Below, in pieces: positions 1 to 10,540 of a DNA stretch of 64,000 nt. The stretch is taken from positions 17,501 through 81,500 of the forward strand of contig CAJNDS010002797.1 of NCBI GenBank assembly GCA_905221605.1, read 5' to 3'. The position numbers were made by a program, and so were the translations under genes. This DNA comes from Symbiodinium natans. Its lineage: Eukaryota > Sar > Dinophyceae > Suessiales > Symbiodiniaceae. The first letter of the stretch is position 1. The number at the start of each line of letters is the position of its first letter. The notes under the pieces were generated by a model. It did not search any database. It was not told the origin of the DNA and worked only from the letters and a program-made list of their open reading frames with translations.

Positions 1-503
1 AGCAATTATTCAGACCCCTATCTTACGCTTTTCCACGCATAAACCCCAAGCTCGAAACCCTTCAAGAAAGCTTCATTTAACCGTCTTCCTAAACCCTAAA
101 CCCTGAACCCTAAACCCTACACCCTAAACCTTAAACCCTACCCTATACCCTGAGCCCCCTTAGGCAGCCTGGACGCGAGAACTGGAAGAGCTGCCTTCGC
201 GAAGCAGGCGCTCAGGCCTCAACAGCCAGGGCTCAAGACTTCGGGCTCTCAGGGTTTCGGGGTTTCGGGGTTTCGGGGTTTCGGGGTTTCGGGGTTTCGG
301 GGTTTAGGGGTTTAGGGTTTAGGGTCTAGGGTGTAGGGTTTAGGGTGCACGAGTTGGCTTTGTCATTTGGCTCAGGATCTAGGGAATCCGGTTCAGAAGA
401 GGGTTGAGGAATGCAGGGTTGAGGAAGGGTTGAGGTTTCTGGCTGGGTTCGAGACTGAGGGGGTGCTCATCGGGTTTAGGCGGCTTAGAATGCAGGAAGT
501 AGG

Positions 504-601
504 CTTAGGGTTTAGGGTTTATGGTTCAGGGTTTAGGGTTTGAGGGTCCCTAAACCCTAAACCCTAAACCCTAAACCCTAAACCCTAAACCCTAAACCCT
601 A
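504..601. repeat. Head-to-head interstitial telomeric junction
   Basis: A G-strand tract (TTTAGGG with variants) runs to about 547 and is followed without spacer by about seven perfect CCCTAAA units up to 601. Two telomere-like arrays therefore meet with their G-rich 3' ends facing each other. This arrangement is classically read as an end-to-end fusion, but opposite-orientation insertions would look the same. Confidence 0.85.
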
Positions 602-2144
602 TAGGGTTGACGGACCAATGAAGGAAGGCCCTCCACATCCAAGAGGGTGTGAAAGGCTAAGTTTCGTAGGATGGGGGCTTTCTGACGGAGTAAACGTTCT
701 CTCTCTCTGTCCCAGAAAGCCATGCTCCTGAAGGTTCTGGACCCTAAACCCTACACCCTGCACCCTAAACCCTAAAACCCTAAAACCCTAAACCCTAAAC
801 TCTAAACCCTATCTGTTCAGCTTGGCGACGGGAATCGTTGTCCTGCCTGCTACAGTTTTCAAAGACGGTCCGGACCTGGTAGGACTCAGCTGCTATGGCA
901 AAACCCCAAAACCCCCAAACCCCAAACCCGAAACCCTAAACCGGAAACCCTCAACCCTAGACCCCACGGTTTACGGCCGAGGATGAAGAAACTGAGGATG
1001 GCCGGAATGCCAAAACCAGATACACCTATGAATTTAGAGTTAGGGGGTTTAGGGTTTAGGGTTTAGGGTTTTGGGTTTCGGGTTTGGGGTTTGGGGTTTA
1101 GGGTTTAGGGTTTATGGTTTAGGGTTAGGGTTTTTAGGGGTAAGGAGGTTTTAGAGTATTTAGCTTGCAGGGCCCTGGGGACCTAAGGCCTTAAACCACC
1201 TAAACCCCCAAAACCCTAAAACCCCTAACCTCTTGCCTCTGCGTGTCGCAAAGCCAATGCCACACAAGAGCAGCACTCGGCAACACCGCAGCGTTCCGGG
1301 AGTCACCATGGCTGGCTCGCCCCGAGCCTAGCAAGTCACTAAACCCCCCAGACTGCCCTACGGTAAGCCCGAAGCCCGCAAGCCCCAAACCCTAAACCTC
1401 CACCAAAACCTGCGTCCTATAAACGCCACAGCAAGAGCCTAAGCTCGGATTGTGACCGTGAGGATCTAGGACGCTTTAGGTTTTGGGGGGATGGTACCCT
1501 AAGCCCTAAACTAGAACCCTAAATACCAAACCCCCGAACACCGGCCCTGGAGCCCAAGCCCCAAGAATCCAGCGTTTGAGCTTGAGGGCTGGAAGGCACA
1601 AAGATTCTAGGGCTGAGGGCGGAATGATGTGGAATGAAGATCGAGGGTTTCGGGTTTAGGGTTCGGGGTCTAGGGTTTGGGGTTAGGGTTTAGGGTTCAA
1701 CTGATGGCAACACTGGGCTCTTTGGAGACACCGCGCGACTTGCAACGTTTTTGTCGGGTGGAGTAGGAAGTCTCGGGGAGACCTTGCAAGCTTAGGGGTT
1801 TCAGGTTCGGGGTGCATTACGGGTTCTCCCACCGCAACACTCAAAAACCCGAAGCGAAAAATCAAGTCCCACATGTCCCCCTAAACCCTAAACCCTAAAC
1901 CCTAAGCCCTAAACCCCTAACCCCTAAAACCTAACCTAAACTCCAAACCCTAATTCAACCCTAAACCCTAAACCCTAAAAACCCTGAACCCTAAAACCCT
2001 AAACCCTCGACGCGCCTTTTTGATCTTTCCTGTGGCCGCTCGTCAGTCCCGCCTTGAGCGAGGACCTTCGAAGACTCGGACAGGAATCCGCGGACGTTCA
2101 GCGCTGCACTTGGCGACCGCGTTGAGGTTCGTCCAATCCTGCTC

Positions 2145-2300
2145 TGGGTTTAGGGTTTAGGGTTTAGGGTTTAGGGTTTAGGGTTTAGGGTTTAGGGTTT
2201 AGGGTTTAGGGTTTAGGGTTTAGGGTTTAGGGTTTAGGGTTTTAGGGTTTAGGGTTTAGGATTTAGGGTTTAGGGTTTTAGGGTTTAGGGTTTAGGGTTT
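2145..2300 (+). repeat. Interstitial telomeric tract (TTTAGGG)n
   Basis: About 22 units, nearly perfect, with a few single-base variants (TTTTAGGG, GATTTAGGG). The left edge cuts directly into unique sequence ending in gctct. Confidence 0.95.
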
Positions 2301-2715
2301 GTTTGCCTTCCGGGATGAGAGGGGTTTGGGGCTTGGAATCCGAGGGGTGAAGTGCAGACCCCTTTTTGTTTAACATGCCCTAAACCCTAAACCCTACACC
2401 CTAAACCCTCAACCCGAAACCCTAAACCCTTATTAACGTACCCCTGAGCCCCTCATGAAGGGTACTTGGGGGGTTGCGGGTACGCGCCCAGCTTTGGGCG
2501 TTCTCCTTTTCTTCAGATAAACACACAGCGGCATGCCATGGTTCGTGCGATACTGTGGGCTTAGGATCCTGTTGATGTAGGATCCGGACAAGAGGTTTTG
2601 GTTGGGTTTCTAGCCTTTATAGAGGTTTCTCGGGTTCAGGGTTGGAGCCTTCGTTAAGCTGTTGCCTGTGCCCGACAAACTCGAAACAGGGGGATGAATG
2701 CTAAGCCTACCTCAA

Positions 2716-2925
2716 AATATCTAAACCCTGAACCCTAAACATTCAACCGTAAACCCTAAACCCAAACCCCAAAACCCGGACTAACCCTAAACCCTAAGAA
2801 CCCTAAGCCCTAACTAAGCCCTAAGCCCTAAGCCCTAACCCTAAACCCTAAACCCTAAACCCTAAACCCTAAACCCTCAACCCTCAACCCTCAACCCTAA
2901 ACCCTAAACCCTAAACCCTAAACCC
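2716..2925 (-). repeat. Interstitial telomeric tract (CCCTAAA)n, degenerate start
   Basis: The first half is degenerate (CCCTAAG, CCAAACC, CTAAG runs). The second half becomes a regular CCCTAAA/CCCTCAA array ending at about 2925, before a G+C-rich unique block. Confidence 0.9.
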
Positions 2926-3440
2926 GCCCCCCACTCTTTTGTCTTTTGGGGTAGGCGGGCGCCGGTCGAGCGCTCAGTGAGACCCTGCGAGGGAGCCCCA
3001 GGCGGGCGACCGAGCTGGTTTCCAGGCTGGCTTACCCTGCAGGCAAGCACAGGTTATATTTTTTGACCCTAAACCACACGTTGGCGCGCATTGTTGGGTC
3101 CTGCATTGGAGGCCCCCCCTGCGGGGCGGGGGCGTTTTGTTGGGGCAAGCTGGAGGACCCCCAAGAGCCGTGAGTGCTGACCCATGTGATGCTATGTAAA
3201 CAAATAAAAGAAGGTCCTAATTCCTTGAGATTTGTAAGTGGGCGGTCTTGGGGTGGGTAGGTCTGTTGACGACTGCGCGCTCCCAAAGCGCGCTTCTAAC
3301 CCTAAACCCTAAAACCGGGGTTCGAGGACTTGAGGTCGCAGATGCCTCTCGCTTCGACATGTGCTTGGCCATTTCGGCCATCGAGTGCGCCGTCCAGGGG
3401 AACATGAGCAATCCGCCATCAAGTATGTACACCTGAGGAA

Positions 3441-3990
3441 GGGTTTAGGGTTTAGGGTTTAGGGTATAGGGTGTTTAGGGGGTTTAGGGGGTTTAGGGGG
3501 TTTAGGGGGTTTAGGGGGTTTAGGGGGTTTAGGGGGTTTAGGGGGTTTAGGTGGTTTAGGGGGTTTAGGGGGTTTAGGGGGTTTAGGGGGTTTAGGGGGT
3601 TTAGGGGGTTTAGGGGGTTTAGGGGGTTTAGGGGGTTTAGGGGGTTTAGGGGGTTTAGGGGTTTAGGGGGTTTAGGGGGTTTAGGGGGTTTAGGGGGTTT
3701 AGGGGGTTTAGGGGGTTTAGGGGGTTTAGGGGGTTTAGGGGGTTTAGGGGGTTTTAGGGGGTTTAGGGGGTTTAGGGGGTTTAGGGGGGTGGGGGGGGGG
3801 TTTAGGGGGTGTTAGGGGGTTTAGGGGGGGTTTAGGGGGTTTAGGGGGTTTAGGGGTTTAGTGGTGGTTTAGGGGTTTAGGGGGTTTAGAGGGGTTTAGG
3901 GGGGGGTTAGGGGGTTTGGGGTTTTAGGGGGTTTAGGGGTTTAGGGGGTTTAGGGTTTTAGGGGGTTTAGGGGGTTTAGGGGTTTTAGGT
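3441..3990 (+). repeat. Expanded telomere-variant array (TTTAGGGGG)n
   Basis: After a short canonical TTTAGGG start, the unit lengthens to the 9-mer TTTAGGGGG for about 50 units, with decaying spacing (TTTAGGGG, TTTTAGGGGG, G-runs) near 3780-3990. The reading frame through it (GFRGFRG...) is an artefact of the repeat. Confidence 0.95.
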
Positions 3991-4113
3991 GTAGGGTTTA
4001 GGGTTCAATTGTATATGGTTTGGGTCCCAACCAACGTTTTGAGAGAAACGCATTGAGAGAAACTTTTTTTTGCTTCTTGGTTCCTTGAAAGTTGCTTTTG
4101 GGAACCTACTTTG

Positions 4114-4200
4114 GAGGGGGGGTTGGGGGGGTTGGGGGGGGGGGGGGGGGGGGAGGGGCAGGGGGGGGGGGGGGGGGGGGGGGGAGGGGAGGAGAAGGGG
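4114..4200 (+). repeat. G-rich low-complexity tract
   Basis: Almost uninterrupted guanine with isolated T, A and C, inside an otherwise unique block (4010-4360). It could form G-quadruplexes and is likely to be sequenced poorly. Confidence 0.9.
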
Positions 4201-4363
4201 AGGCTGGGAAAGGAAGTCCCCAGAGGTTTAAGTAAATTGAGAATTTGGCCTCCCAGAGGTGTTTTGGATTTTTGTAATTTAAACTCAGCTTGTCAGCTGC
4301 TTAGGCAAATAACCTGAGAAACTCAGCATGATACCACATACAATTTCTAGATATGTATTTTGT

Positions 4364-4480
4364 CTTGAGGGTTTAGGGTTTAGGGTTCAGGGTTCAGGCT
4401 TCAGGCTTCAGGCTTCAGGCTTCAGGGTTCAGGGTTTAGGGTTTAGGGTTTAGGGTTTAGGGTTTGGGGTTTGGGGCGAG
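4364..4480 (+). repeat. Telomere-like tract with TTCAGGC variant block
   Basis: Canonical TTTAGGG flanks a run of TTCAGGG/TTCAGGC units at about 4386-4435. This is a local variant spread inside a canonical array. Confidence 0.85.
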
Positions 4481-4741
4481 AGGTCCAGCTTTCGGATTGC
4501 TTTTTGTTCCAGGGTTTCGGGCTTTAGGTAGGCTTGTTGGGTTTTGCTTCAACTTGAAAACTGCAAAACAAAATTCCTGAACCCCCCCCCCCCCCGAACC
4601 CAAAACCCGAATCATCTTCAACCTCTACGCCCACGAAGATGCGGATGCGTCGCAGGCGGCTTGACGTGGAAGGCGTGGTTGTGATTTCCAATGGAATCCG
4701 CCTAAAAGGGTGAGAGGAGGGGGGGGGGGGTACAGGGTGTT

Positions 4742-5203
4742 AAAAACCCTAAACCCTAAACCCTAAAGCCTAAAGTTTAGTTTTAGGGTTGATCTCATAC
4801 TATAGGCCCATTTTGGGTATCAGCTTACGGTACCGTACCCTAAACCCTAAACCCTAAACCCTAAACCCTAAACACTAAACACTAAACCCTAAACCCATTC
4901 AGCATGGCCAACAAAAGCCGCGGCTTCTCTTGTCACGTGCCGCTGACCGCCATATCTCGTTGCGGCCCCCTGATCTCGAGTGCATAGGGTTTAGGGTTTA
5001 GGGTTTAGGGTTTAGGGTTTAGGGTTTAGGGTTTAGGGTTCAGGGTTCAGGGTTCAGGGTTTATTTGGTCCATAGGTCTGAAAGAAAAAACACCCTCAGC
5101 CCGCAACAAAAGCAACTCTTCGCCTTTGGGCCAAAGGCCCTAAGCCCCCCAGAACGCCCAACCCTAAACCCTAAACCCTAAACCCTAAACCCTAAACCCT
5201 TTC
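4742..5203. repeat. Three alternating telomeric tracts with unique spacers
   Basis: C-strand tracts occur at 4744-4770 and 4840-4893, a G-strand tract at 4985-5062, and a C-strand tract at 5159-5203. They are separated by unique spacers of about 60-100 bp with no coding signal. Confidence 0.85.
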
Positions 5204-5307
5204 GCACCTCGTGGTTCACCGTGACGAAGCCGAACCCTGTCCCGGGGCCGTTGTGGAATCCGGGGCCAGGTGAGCAAAAGCCGGCTCCAGGAAGACCTCG
5301 CTTTGGG

Positions 5308-5575
5308 TGTTTAGGGTTTAGGGTTTTAGGGTTTAGGGTTTAGGGTTTAGGGTTTAGGGTTTAGGGTTTAGGGTTTAAGGTTTAGGGTTTAGGGTTTAGG
5401 GTTTAGGGTTTAGGGTTTAGGGTTTAGGGTTTAGGGTTTAGGGTTTAGGGTTTAGGGTTTAGGGTTTAGGGTTTAGGGTTTAGGGTTAGGTTTTAGGGTT
5501 TAGGGTTTAGGGTTTAGGGTTTTGGGGTTCAGGGGTCTTAGGGTCTTAGGGTTCAGGGTTTACGGCTTAGGGTTT
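5308..5575 (+). repeat. Long interstitial telomeric tract (TTTAGGG)n
   Basis: About 30 mostly perfect units (to about 5520), then a decayed tail with TTTTGGGG and GGTCTTAG variants. One of the longest canonical tracts in the window. Confidence 0.95.
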
Positions 5576-6297
5576 GAGGTGGGAACTTGAAGTGTGTCGG
5601 GCTTCACCTCCACTCTGATGGTTCCGGCTTTCCAGCACACAGGGTTCACAGGGTTTAGGTCTTAGGGTTTAGGGCTCAGGCTCGTGATGGTAGTGATGTT
5701 CACACCCCTCATGAATCTAATGTTCTCGAAGCACAGCGAAACATAGCGTGGGAGGTCGGATGTTTCAATCTGCATCAAGTCCTTCACTTTCCCCACTCTC
5801 GCAAGCAATGTTAGAGAAAGAGAGCGGGGCCTCGGAACTTGGGAACCCGTGTAGGTGGAGTTTTACGCCGTCTGTGAAAAGTGCTTTTGACATTGACAGC
5901 TGGGCGAACGACCTCCCTGCCCCCCCCCCCCTGCACACCCATCTGCGTGCAATCTACTGCCGCGGCGCGGCGAAAAGCCCCAAACCCGAATCCCTTATCC
6001 CTGATTCAACCGAGACCGCAGAGTCATGGGCCAGGATACCCCTTACTTCTCCAATAGCCAACAAAAAAAAGGGTAAACTTTATTCGTCCTACAAACAAGG
6101 AAAACCCCAAAAGCTTAAAGCGTGACCTGTGCAAGCATGCCCCAAAAAAGTTTAAGGTTCAACTATTGCCTCAGTACGACCAAAAACCGAGGCCGCAAAG
6201 TCATTGGCCAGGATACCCACGGACGTTGCGACCACTTCGGCAAGGTATCCTCCGGCCAAGCTCCAGATCCGCGCTCCGGGTCTTACTGTTGTGTAAA
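5576..6297. other. Unique block, no supported gene
   Basis: About 720 bp of mixed-composition DNA. Plus-strand open frames of 125 codons (5748-6125) and 72 codons (6122-6340) exist, but the second runs into TTTAGGG repeats. Neither shows a recognisable domain or convincing protein composition. Confidence 0.5.
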
Positions 6298-6872
6298 GGT
6301 TTTAGGGTTTAGGGTTTGGGGTTTAGGGTGTAGGGTTTAAGGTTTAGGGTTTAGGGTGTAGGGTTTAAGGTTTAGGGTGTAGGGTTTAGGGTTCGATTGA
6401 GGTTGCAGTACTTACCAGGGTCTCTTGACTTGCTAAGGGGCATCTTGGTATCTTGGGAGCTTCTGGCGCTGCAAGGAATGCTGCACATGGGCTGGTCGAT
6501 GCAGAGTTTCATTGTTCAGGGTCTGCGGGGCATAGGGGATGGCTTTAGGGTCTAGGGGATGGCTGAAGGCCCCAGGTGCAATGGAATGAAATGGCACCCA
6601 GCATGTGAGAAGAGAGCTGAAGTAAGGGCCAGGTGTTAAGGTTGGGGGTTTAGGGTTTACGGTTTAGGGTTTAGGGTTTAGGGTTTCGGGTTTAGGGTTT
6701 TAAGGTTTGGGCTTGTCGGTCGAGGGGTTCGAAAGGGTTGTGGCCGGATTGGGCCCAGGGATGAAGACGTCCAATTCCAAGGCCAGGGTGGTATTTGTGT
6801 TTAGGATTTAGGGTTTCGGGTTTAGGGTTTAGGGTTTAGGGTTTAGGGTTTAGGGTTTAGGGTTTAGGGTTT
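6298..6872 (+). repeat. Cluster of G-strand telomere-like tracts
   Basis: Tracts at 6298-6390, 6648-6710 and 6798-6872, mainly TTTAGGG with GTGTAGGG and TTTCGGG variants, separated by unique sequence without coding signal. Confidence 0.85.
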
Positions 6873-7516
6873 GAATTCGGGTCGCGAATCGGAGGCACAC
6901 GAGTGCAGGAACCTCTATACATGACGAGGGTGTTTGTCATTGCTTCTGTCCAAGTGTGAGATCAACGGCCCAAGAAAGCGACATGCAAGCGCCATCTCAT
7001 CAGGTCGACTGAGCTTGCTGCTCCAGCGAATTCCAGGTTGTTCACGCACCCACGCGTGGCAACTCGGCATGTTCACTTCCACAAAACCGTAAGCATCACT
7101 TGAGGCGGCAAGTAACTACTAATTGGCCTTGCAACAAGACATTGCTTTCTGACGCACAACTTGACATGAGGTCTTCGCAGAAAAATTGGCATGTCTGTGC
7201 TCGAGCTGGATGTTTTAGCCGCCCTCTTGTTGCGGAAACCTCTGCCGATTCACCGCTGCCCTAAACCCTAAACCCTAAACCCTAAACCCTAAACCTCAGT
7301 TCGGCGGCGCATGTCGCAGTGCTCGCCTTGGCCTTTTGGCCGAGTTCAAGGGCGCCTTCGCTCGCGCAATGCAGCCACTACGTAGCCGAAGCGCTCCAGC
7401 GCATGGGTACAGCAAAACCCTAAACCCTAAACCCTAAACACTACACCCCAAACGTTGAGGGCTTTTGAATTCCTTGGTAGCCTAGAAACCACAATTGGGG
7501 TTTAGCGCTTCAGGGG
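6873..7516. other. Unique block with short C-strand tracts
   Basis: Mixed-composition DNA with CCCTAAA tracts at 7258-7294 and 7416-7440. No gene or RNA seen. Confidence 0.5.
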
Positions 7517-7673
7517 CGAGGGTTTAGGGTTTAGGGTTTGGGGTTTAGGGTTTGGGGTTTGGGGTTTAGGGTTTGGGGTTTGGGGTTTGGGGTTTGGGGT
7601 TTGGGGTTCGGGGTTTGGGGTTTGGGGTTTGGGGTTTGGGGTTTGGGGTTTGGGGTTTGGGGTTTAGGGTTGT
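7517..7673 (+). repeat. Telomere-variant array (TTTGGGG)n
   Basis: After a few TTTAGGG units the array is homogenised to TTTGGGG/TTTAGGG mixtures, then about 12 consecutive TTTGGGG units. TTTGGGG-type blocks recur at 32060-32145, 38610-38700 and 57000-57110. Confidence 0.9.
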
Positions 7674-8393
7674 GTGAATATGTGGGCCTTTATGACAATC
7701 AGGGACTCCTAATAGCAGTTCCCCAGATAGTAGGATTCCCCGTATAAGAAGGGCTCCAGTAGGGTACCCCAAATTGCGGAAACTCCCAAATTCCCTTTTT
7801 TGGGGGTTGGCTGCTTCATGTAAGCGAGCCTTGAACCAAAAAAGGGGGAAAGGTTTTCACAGTGCCACCAGGATTCAATTGCTCACAGCGCATGTTTGCC
7901 ACACCACAGGGAGGATCCACGCCCTAAACCCAAAGAGACCTCAAGCAGAAACCCTAAGAACCCTCATCCCCCAAAATAAGCCCTAAACCCTAAACCCCAA
8001 ATCCTAAACCCTAAACCCTAAACCATAAGAAGCCTCAACTCTAACAAAACCGGAACTCAAGGAGGGATCAGGGTTAAGTCTTCACGTGACAGCCTACCCG
8101 TGGCCGTCTGTGCTGCGTCTGCCCAGACTGTGCTGCTGCCTCCCGCCATGTATAGGAATGCTAGGTTGGCCTTGAACCGGTTACAATAAGATGACGTTGC
8201 TCATGTAGACTCCCGTATGCCGATGTGCGGCTACCCTTCGATATCCTCTTCTGTCGACATGCCCGAAATGGTTCACCCATCAAAAACCCTGATTCCTGAG
8301 CCTCAACTTCTGAGGTTGGATTTGGGGTCCCTAAGGAAAGTGCACTCTTGGACAAAATGAAATTTTTACAGGGATCTGGGCCTGGTGGGTAAG
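7674..8393. other. Unique block, possible decayed MITE
   Basis: The interval 7700-7830 contains GGTACCCC, a CCCTTTTTTGGGGG stretch and GGTTGGCT, as in MITE family C elsewhere in the window, but no paired termini could be fixed. A decayed C-strand tract lies at 7921-8030. No gene seen. Confidence 0.4.
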
Positions 8394-8750
8394 CCTAAAC
8401 CCGAAACCCTAAACCCTAAACCCTAAACCCTAAATCCTAAACCCTAAACCCTGAACCCGAAACCCTAAACCCGAAACCCTAAACCCTACCCCGAAATACT
8501 CCGAATCACTGGGCAAGGTCTCCTCCAAGCGAATGTCCAGTTATCATCACATCGCAGCCCTGCTCCTGGTACATCCTGCGCCCAGCTGCGATGTCCGGGT
8601 TTAGGGTTTAGGGCCGGTTGAGAACCCAGAACCCTAAACCCTAAACCCTAAACCCTAAACCCTAAACCCTAAACCCTAAACCCTAAACCCTAAACCCTAA
8701 ACCCTAAACCCTAAACCCTAAACCCTAAACCCTAAACCCTAAACCCTAAC
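8394..8750 (-). repeat. C-strand telomeric tracts
   Basis: A tract at 8394-8492 with CCCGAAA variants and a perfect (CCCTAAA)n tract at 8628-8747 (about 17 units). Between them a short G-strand patch (8598-8615) lies almost head-to-head with the second tract. Confidence 0.9.
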
Positions 8751-9593
8751 CTCCCCTTGAAGCTCAACATATAGAGAACCCGCGCCGTGAACTCCGTCCC
8801 AAGAGAGCCGAAGAACCTAACAGCTACCGAAATCTTCCCAAACCCGAAACTTGGTGTTTTTCGGGCTCAGGGTTGAGGGTTTAGGGTCGTTGCCTGCTGA
8901 GCCCAGGAAAGTTTGGTAGAGATTTAGGGGTACATGCGCACCAAACCGCTAGGCACCATCAACTCCCTAAACTCCCTAAGTCCAGCTTGATTCCATATCG
9001 TAGCACAGGCACAGGTATAGGTCGAAATGCAACCGTGAACGTAGCTTGCGTATCGCAGGCTTCTGCATATGTGAGCCCTTGGATTTCGGGGTGCTAAACC
9101 CTCAGTCCTCCTTAGGAACTCAGAAGCGAGTACTTCGAAAAAAAATGAAAAAACTTGGGCCTTCAGCCCTAAACTCTAAACCCTGAACCTTAAACGCTCA
9201 AAATCCCCAATCTCGCCCCCCCCCCCCCCCCCCACCTCGTCAACTCCGCGGCGGTTTCGACAAAAGCGCCCGGGTAGCTGTACATGACGACGGAGCGCCA
9301 ATCCCGCATCCGGTCCTGTGGGAGGCCACGACAGTCTCCCCCCTATATACTACCATATGCCGTATATAGGTCTCTAATGGTCCCTATATACACCTAAGCA
9401 ACCCCTACACTACCGCCTATCTACGATTGTGCATTTTCGGCTAGCTTGTGTGATATACAGGTTTGCACGGGATAAATGGTGAGATTGTTCAAGCTTCTGC
9501 AGCACAATGCCTTGCAAATAGTGAATTTAAGCTCCTCCGCGACCCCACTAACAGAAGCCTGGCACTCAACTCACGCTTGGAGATGAGGATGAA
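8751..9593. other. Unique block, no gene seen
   Basis: About 840 bp including a poly-C run near 9216-9232 and small telomere-like remnants. The stretch at 9340-9420 has several TATATA-containing short repeats (ctatatac, gtatatagg). No coding or RNA signal. Confidence 0.5.
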
Positions 9594-9720
9594 AAACCCT
9601 AAGCCCTAAACCGTAAACCCTAAACCCTAAACCCTAAACCCTAAACCCTAAACCCTAAACCCTAAACCCTAAACCCTAAACCCTAAACCCTAAACCCTAA
9701 ACCCTAAACCCTAAACCCTG
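9594..9720 (-). repeat. Interstitial telomeric tract (CCCTAAA)n
   Basis: About 17 units, nearly perfect after the first two. Confidence 0.95.
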
Positions 9721-9852
9721 CTCGTGGGGTGCAAGATGCAAGGTCTGAGGCCGAGATGGTCACTGAGATGGCAGAGCTTCAACCCGAAAAATCAAGTACA
9801 CCACAATCCATCTGGGCTCTTAGAATTTCCCAGAGGGTCCATTTGTAGTACC

Positions 9853-9915
9853 ATTATGGAATTAGGTACCCCAAGACCCTATTTAGTATGGTGTTTGGGT
9901 ACCTAATTCCATAAT
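9853..9915. mobile_element. Compact MITE-like element with perfect 19-bp terminal inverted repeats (family B)
   Basis: The left end, attatggaattaggtaccc, is the exact reverse complement of the right end at 9897-9915. Only about 25 bp of loop separates them. It has no coding capacity and is either a non-autonomous DNA transposon or a hairpin-forming repeat. The GGTACCC core also occurs in other short elements of the window (7761, 14959, 39199), suggesting a family. Confidence 0.7.
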
Positions 9916-9997
9916 ACAGGAGCGTGTCATGCGGCTTGCTATGTGAGCCGCAGCTAGATCCTAGACCCCGGTCAAACACCGTAAAATGGGGGGGGGG

Positions 9998-10130
9998 TGT
10001 CGAGATACATTATTGGGGTCCTTATTCTAAGGGCGTTCTACTATTATTCCCTTAAACCCTAAACCCTAAACCCCAAACCCCAAACCCTAAACCTACTATT
10101 TGGGGGTCTATATTAGGGGTGCCCTATTGT
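9998..10130 (+). mobile_element. MITE-like element interrupted by a telomeric tract
   Basis: The two halves (10003-10045 and 10093-10130) align to the reverse complement of the uninterrupted copy at 14892-14976; both share ttggggtccttattctaagg and, further on, tatattagggg. A C-strand telomeric tract (10046-10092) splits it, flanked by the identical octamer ctactatt at 10038-10045 and 10093-10100. Confidence 0.7.
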
Positions 10131-10218
10131 CGTAAACCCCCCCATGTCAACAATCTTGCTGCGCACACAACGCCCCGCTGCTTCGGATGTTTCAAGCTGC
10201 TGCATCGAAACCCCAAAC

Positions 10219-10540
10219 CAGGGTTTAGGGTTTAGGGTTTAAGGTTTAGGGTTTAAGGTTTAAAGTTTAAGGTTTAAGGTTTTGGGTTTCGGGTTTAGGG
10301 TTTAGGGTTCAGGGTTCAGGGTTTAGGGTTTAGGGTTTAGGGTTTAGGGTTTAGGCTTTAGGCTTTAGGCTTTAGGCTTTAGGCTTTAGGCTTTAGGCTT
10401 TAGGTTTTAGGCTTTAGGCTTTAGGCTTTAGGCTTTAGGCTTTAGGCTTTAGGCTTTAGGCTTTAGGGTTTAGGGTTTAGGGTTTAGGGTTTAGGGTTTA
10501 GGGTTTAGGGTTTAGGGTTTAGGGTTTAGGGTTTAGGGTC
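10219..10540 (+). repeat. Telomeric tract with homogenised TTTAGGC core
   Basis: Canonical TTTAGGG at 10219-10350 (with some AAGG/TTCAGGG variants), then about 16 consecutive TTTAGGC units at about 10353-10463, then about 11 canonical TTTAGGG units to 10540. One variant has clearly expanded inside the array. Confidence 0.95.

Larger units (their letters stand above)
1..3440. other. Patchwork of telomere-like tracts and short unique blocks
   Basis: Unique blocks of about 80-370 bp alternate with degenerate telomere-like tracts of both orientations (for example 95-150 CCCTAAA, 240-345 TTTCGGGG/TTTAGGG, 740-815 and 900-965 C-rich, 1035-1140 G-rich, 1870-2010 C-rich, 2378-2430 C-rich). The unique blocks, including 2926-3295, show no ORF with protein-like composition and no recognisable RNA gene. 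Confidence 0.7.

Noticed and set aside
364-376. catttggctcagg resembles the dinoflagellate spliced-leader 3' part
   Set aside because: Only about 12 of 14 bases match, with no leader 5' half and no downstream coding sequence. A relict leader is not supported.
5748-6340. Plus-strand frames of 125 and 72 codons
   Set aside because: No recognisable domain; the second ends inside telomeric repeats.
7538-7772. Open frames encoding GFRVWGLG, NPKPQTP or similar (also 3471, 32027, 13780 and others)
   Set aside because: These are translations of telomeric heptamers, which stay open in some frames. No evidence of a real protein.
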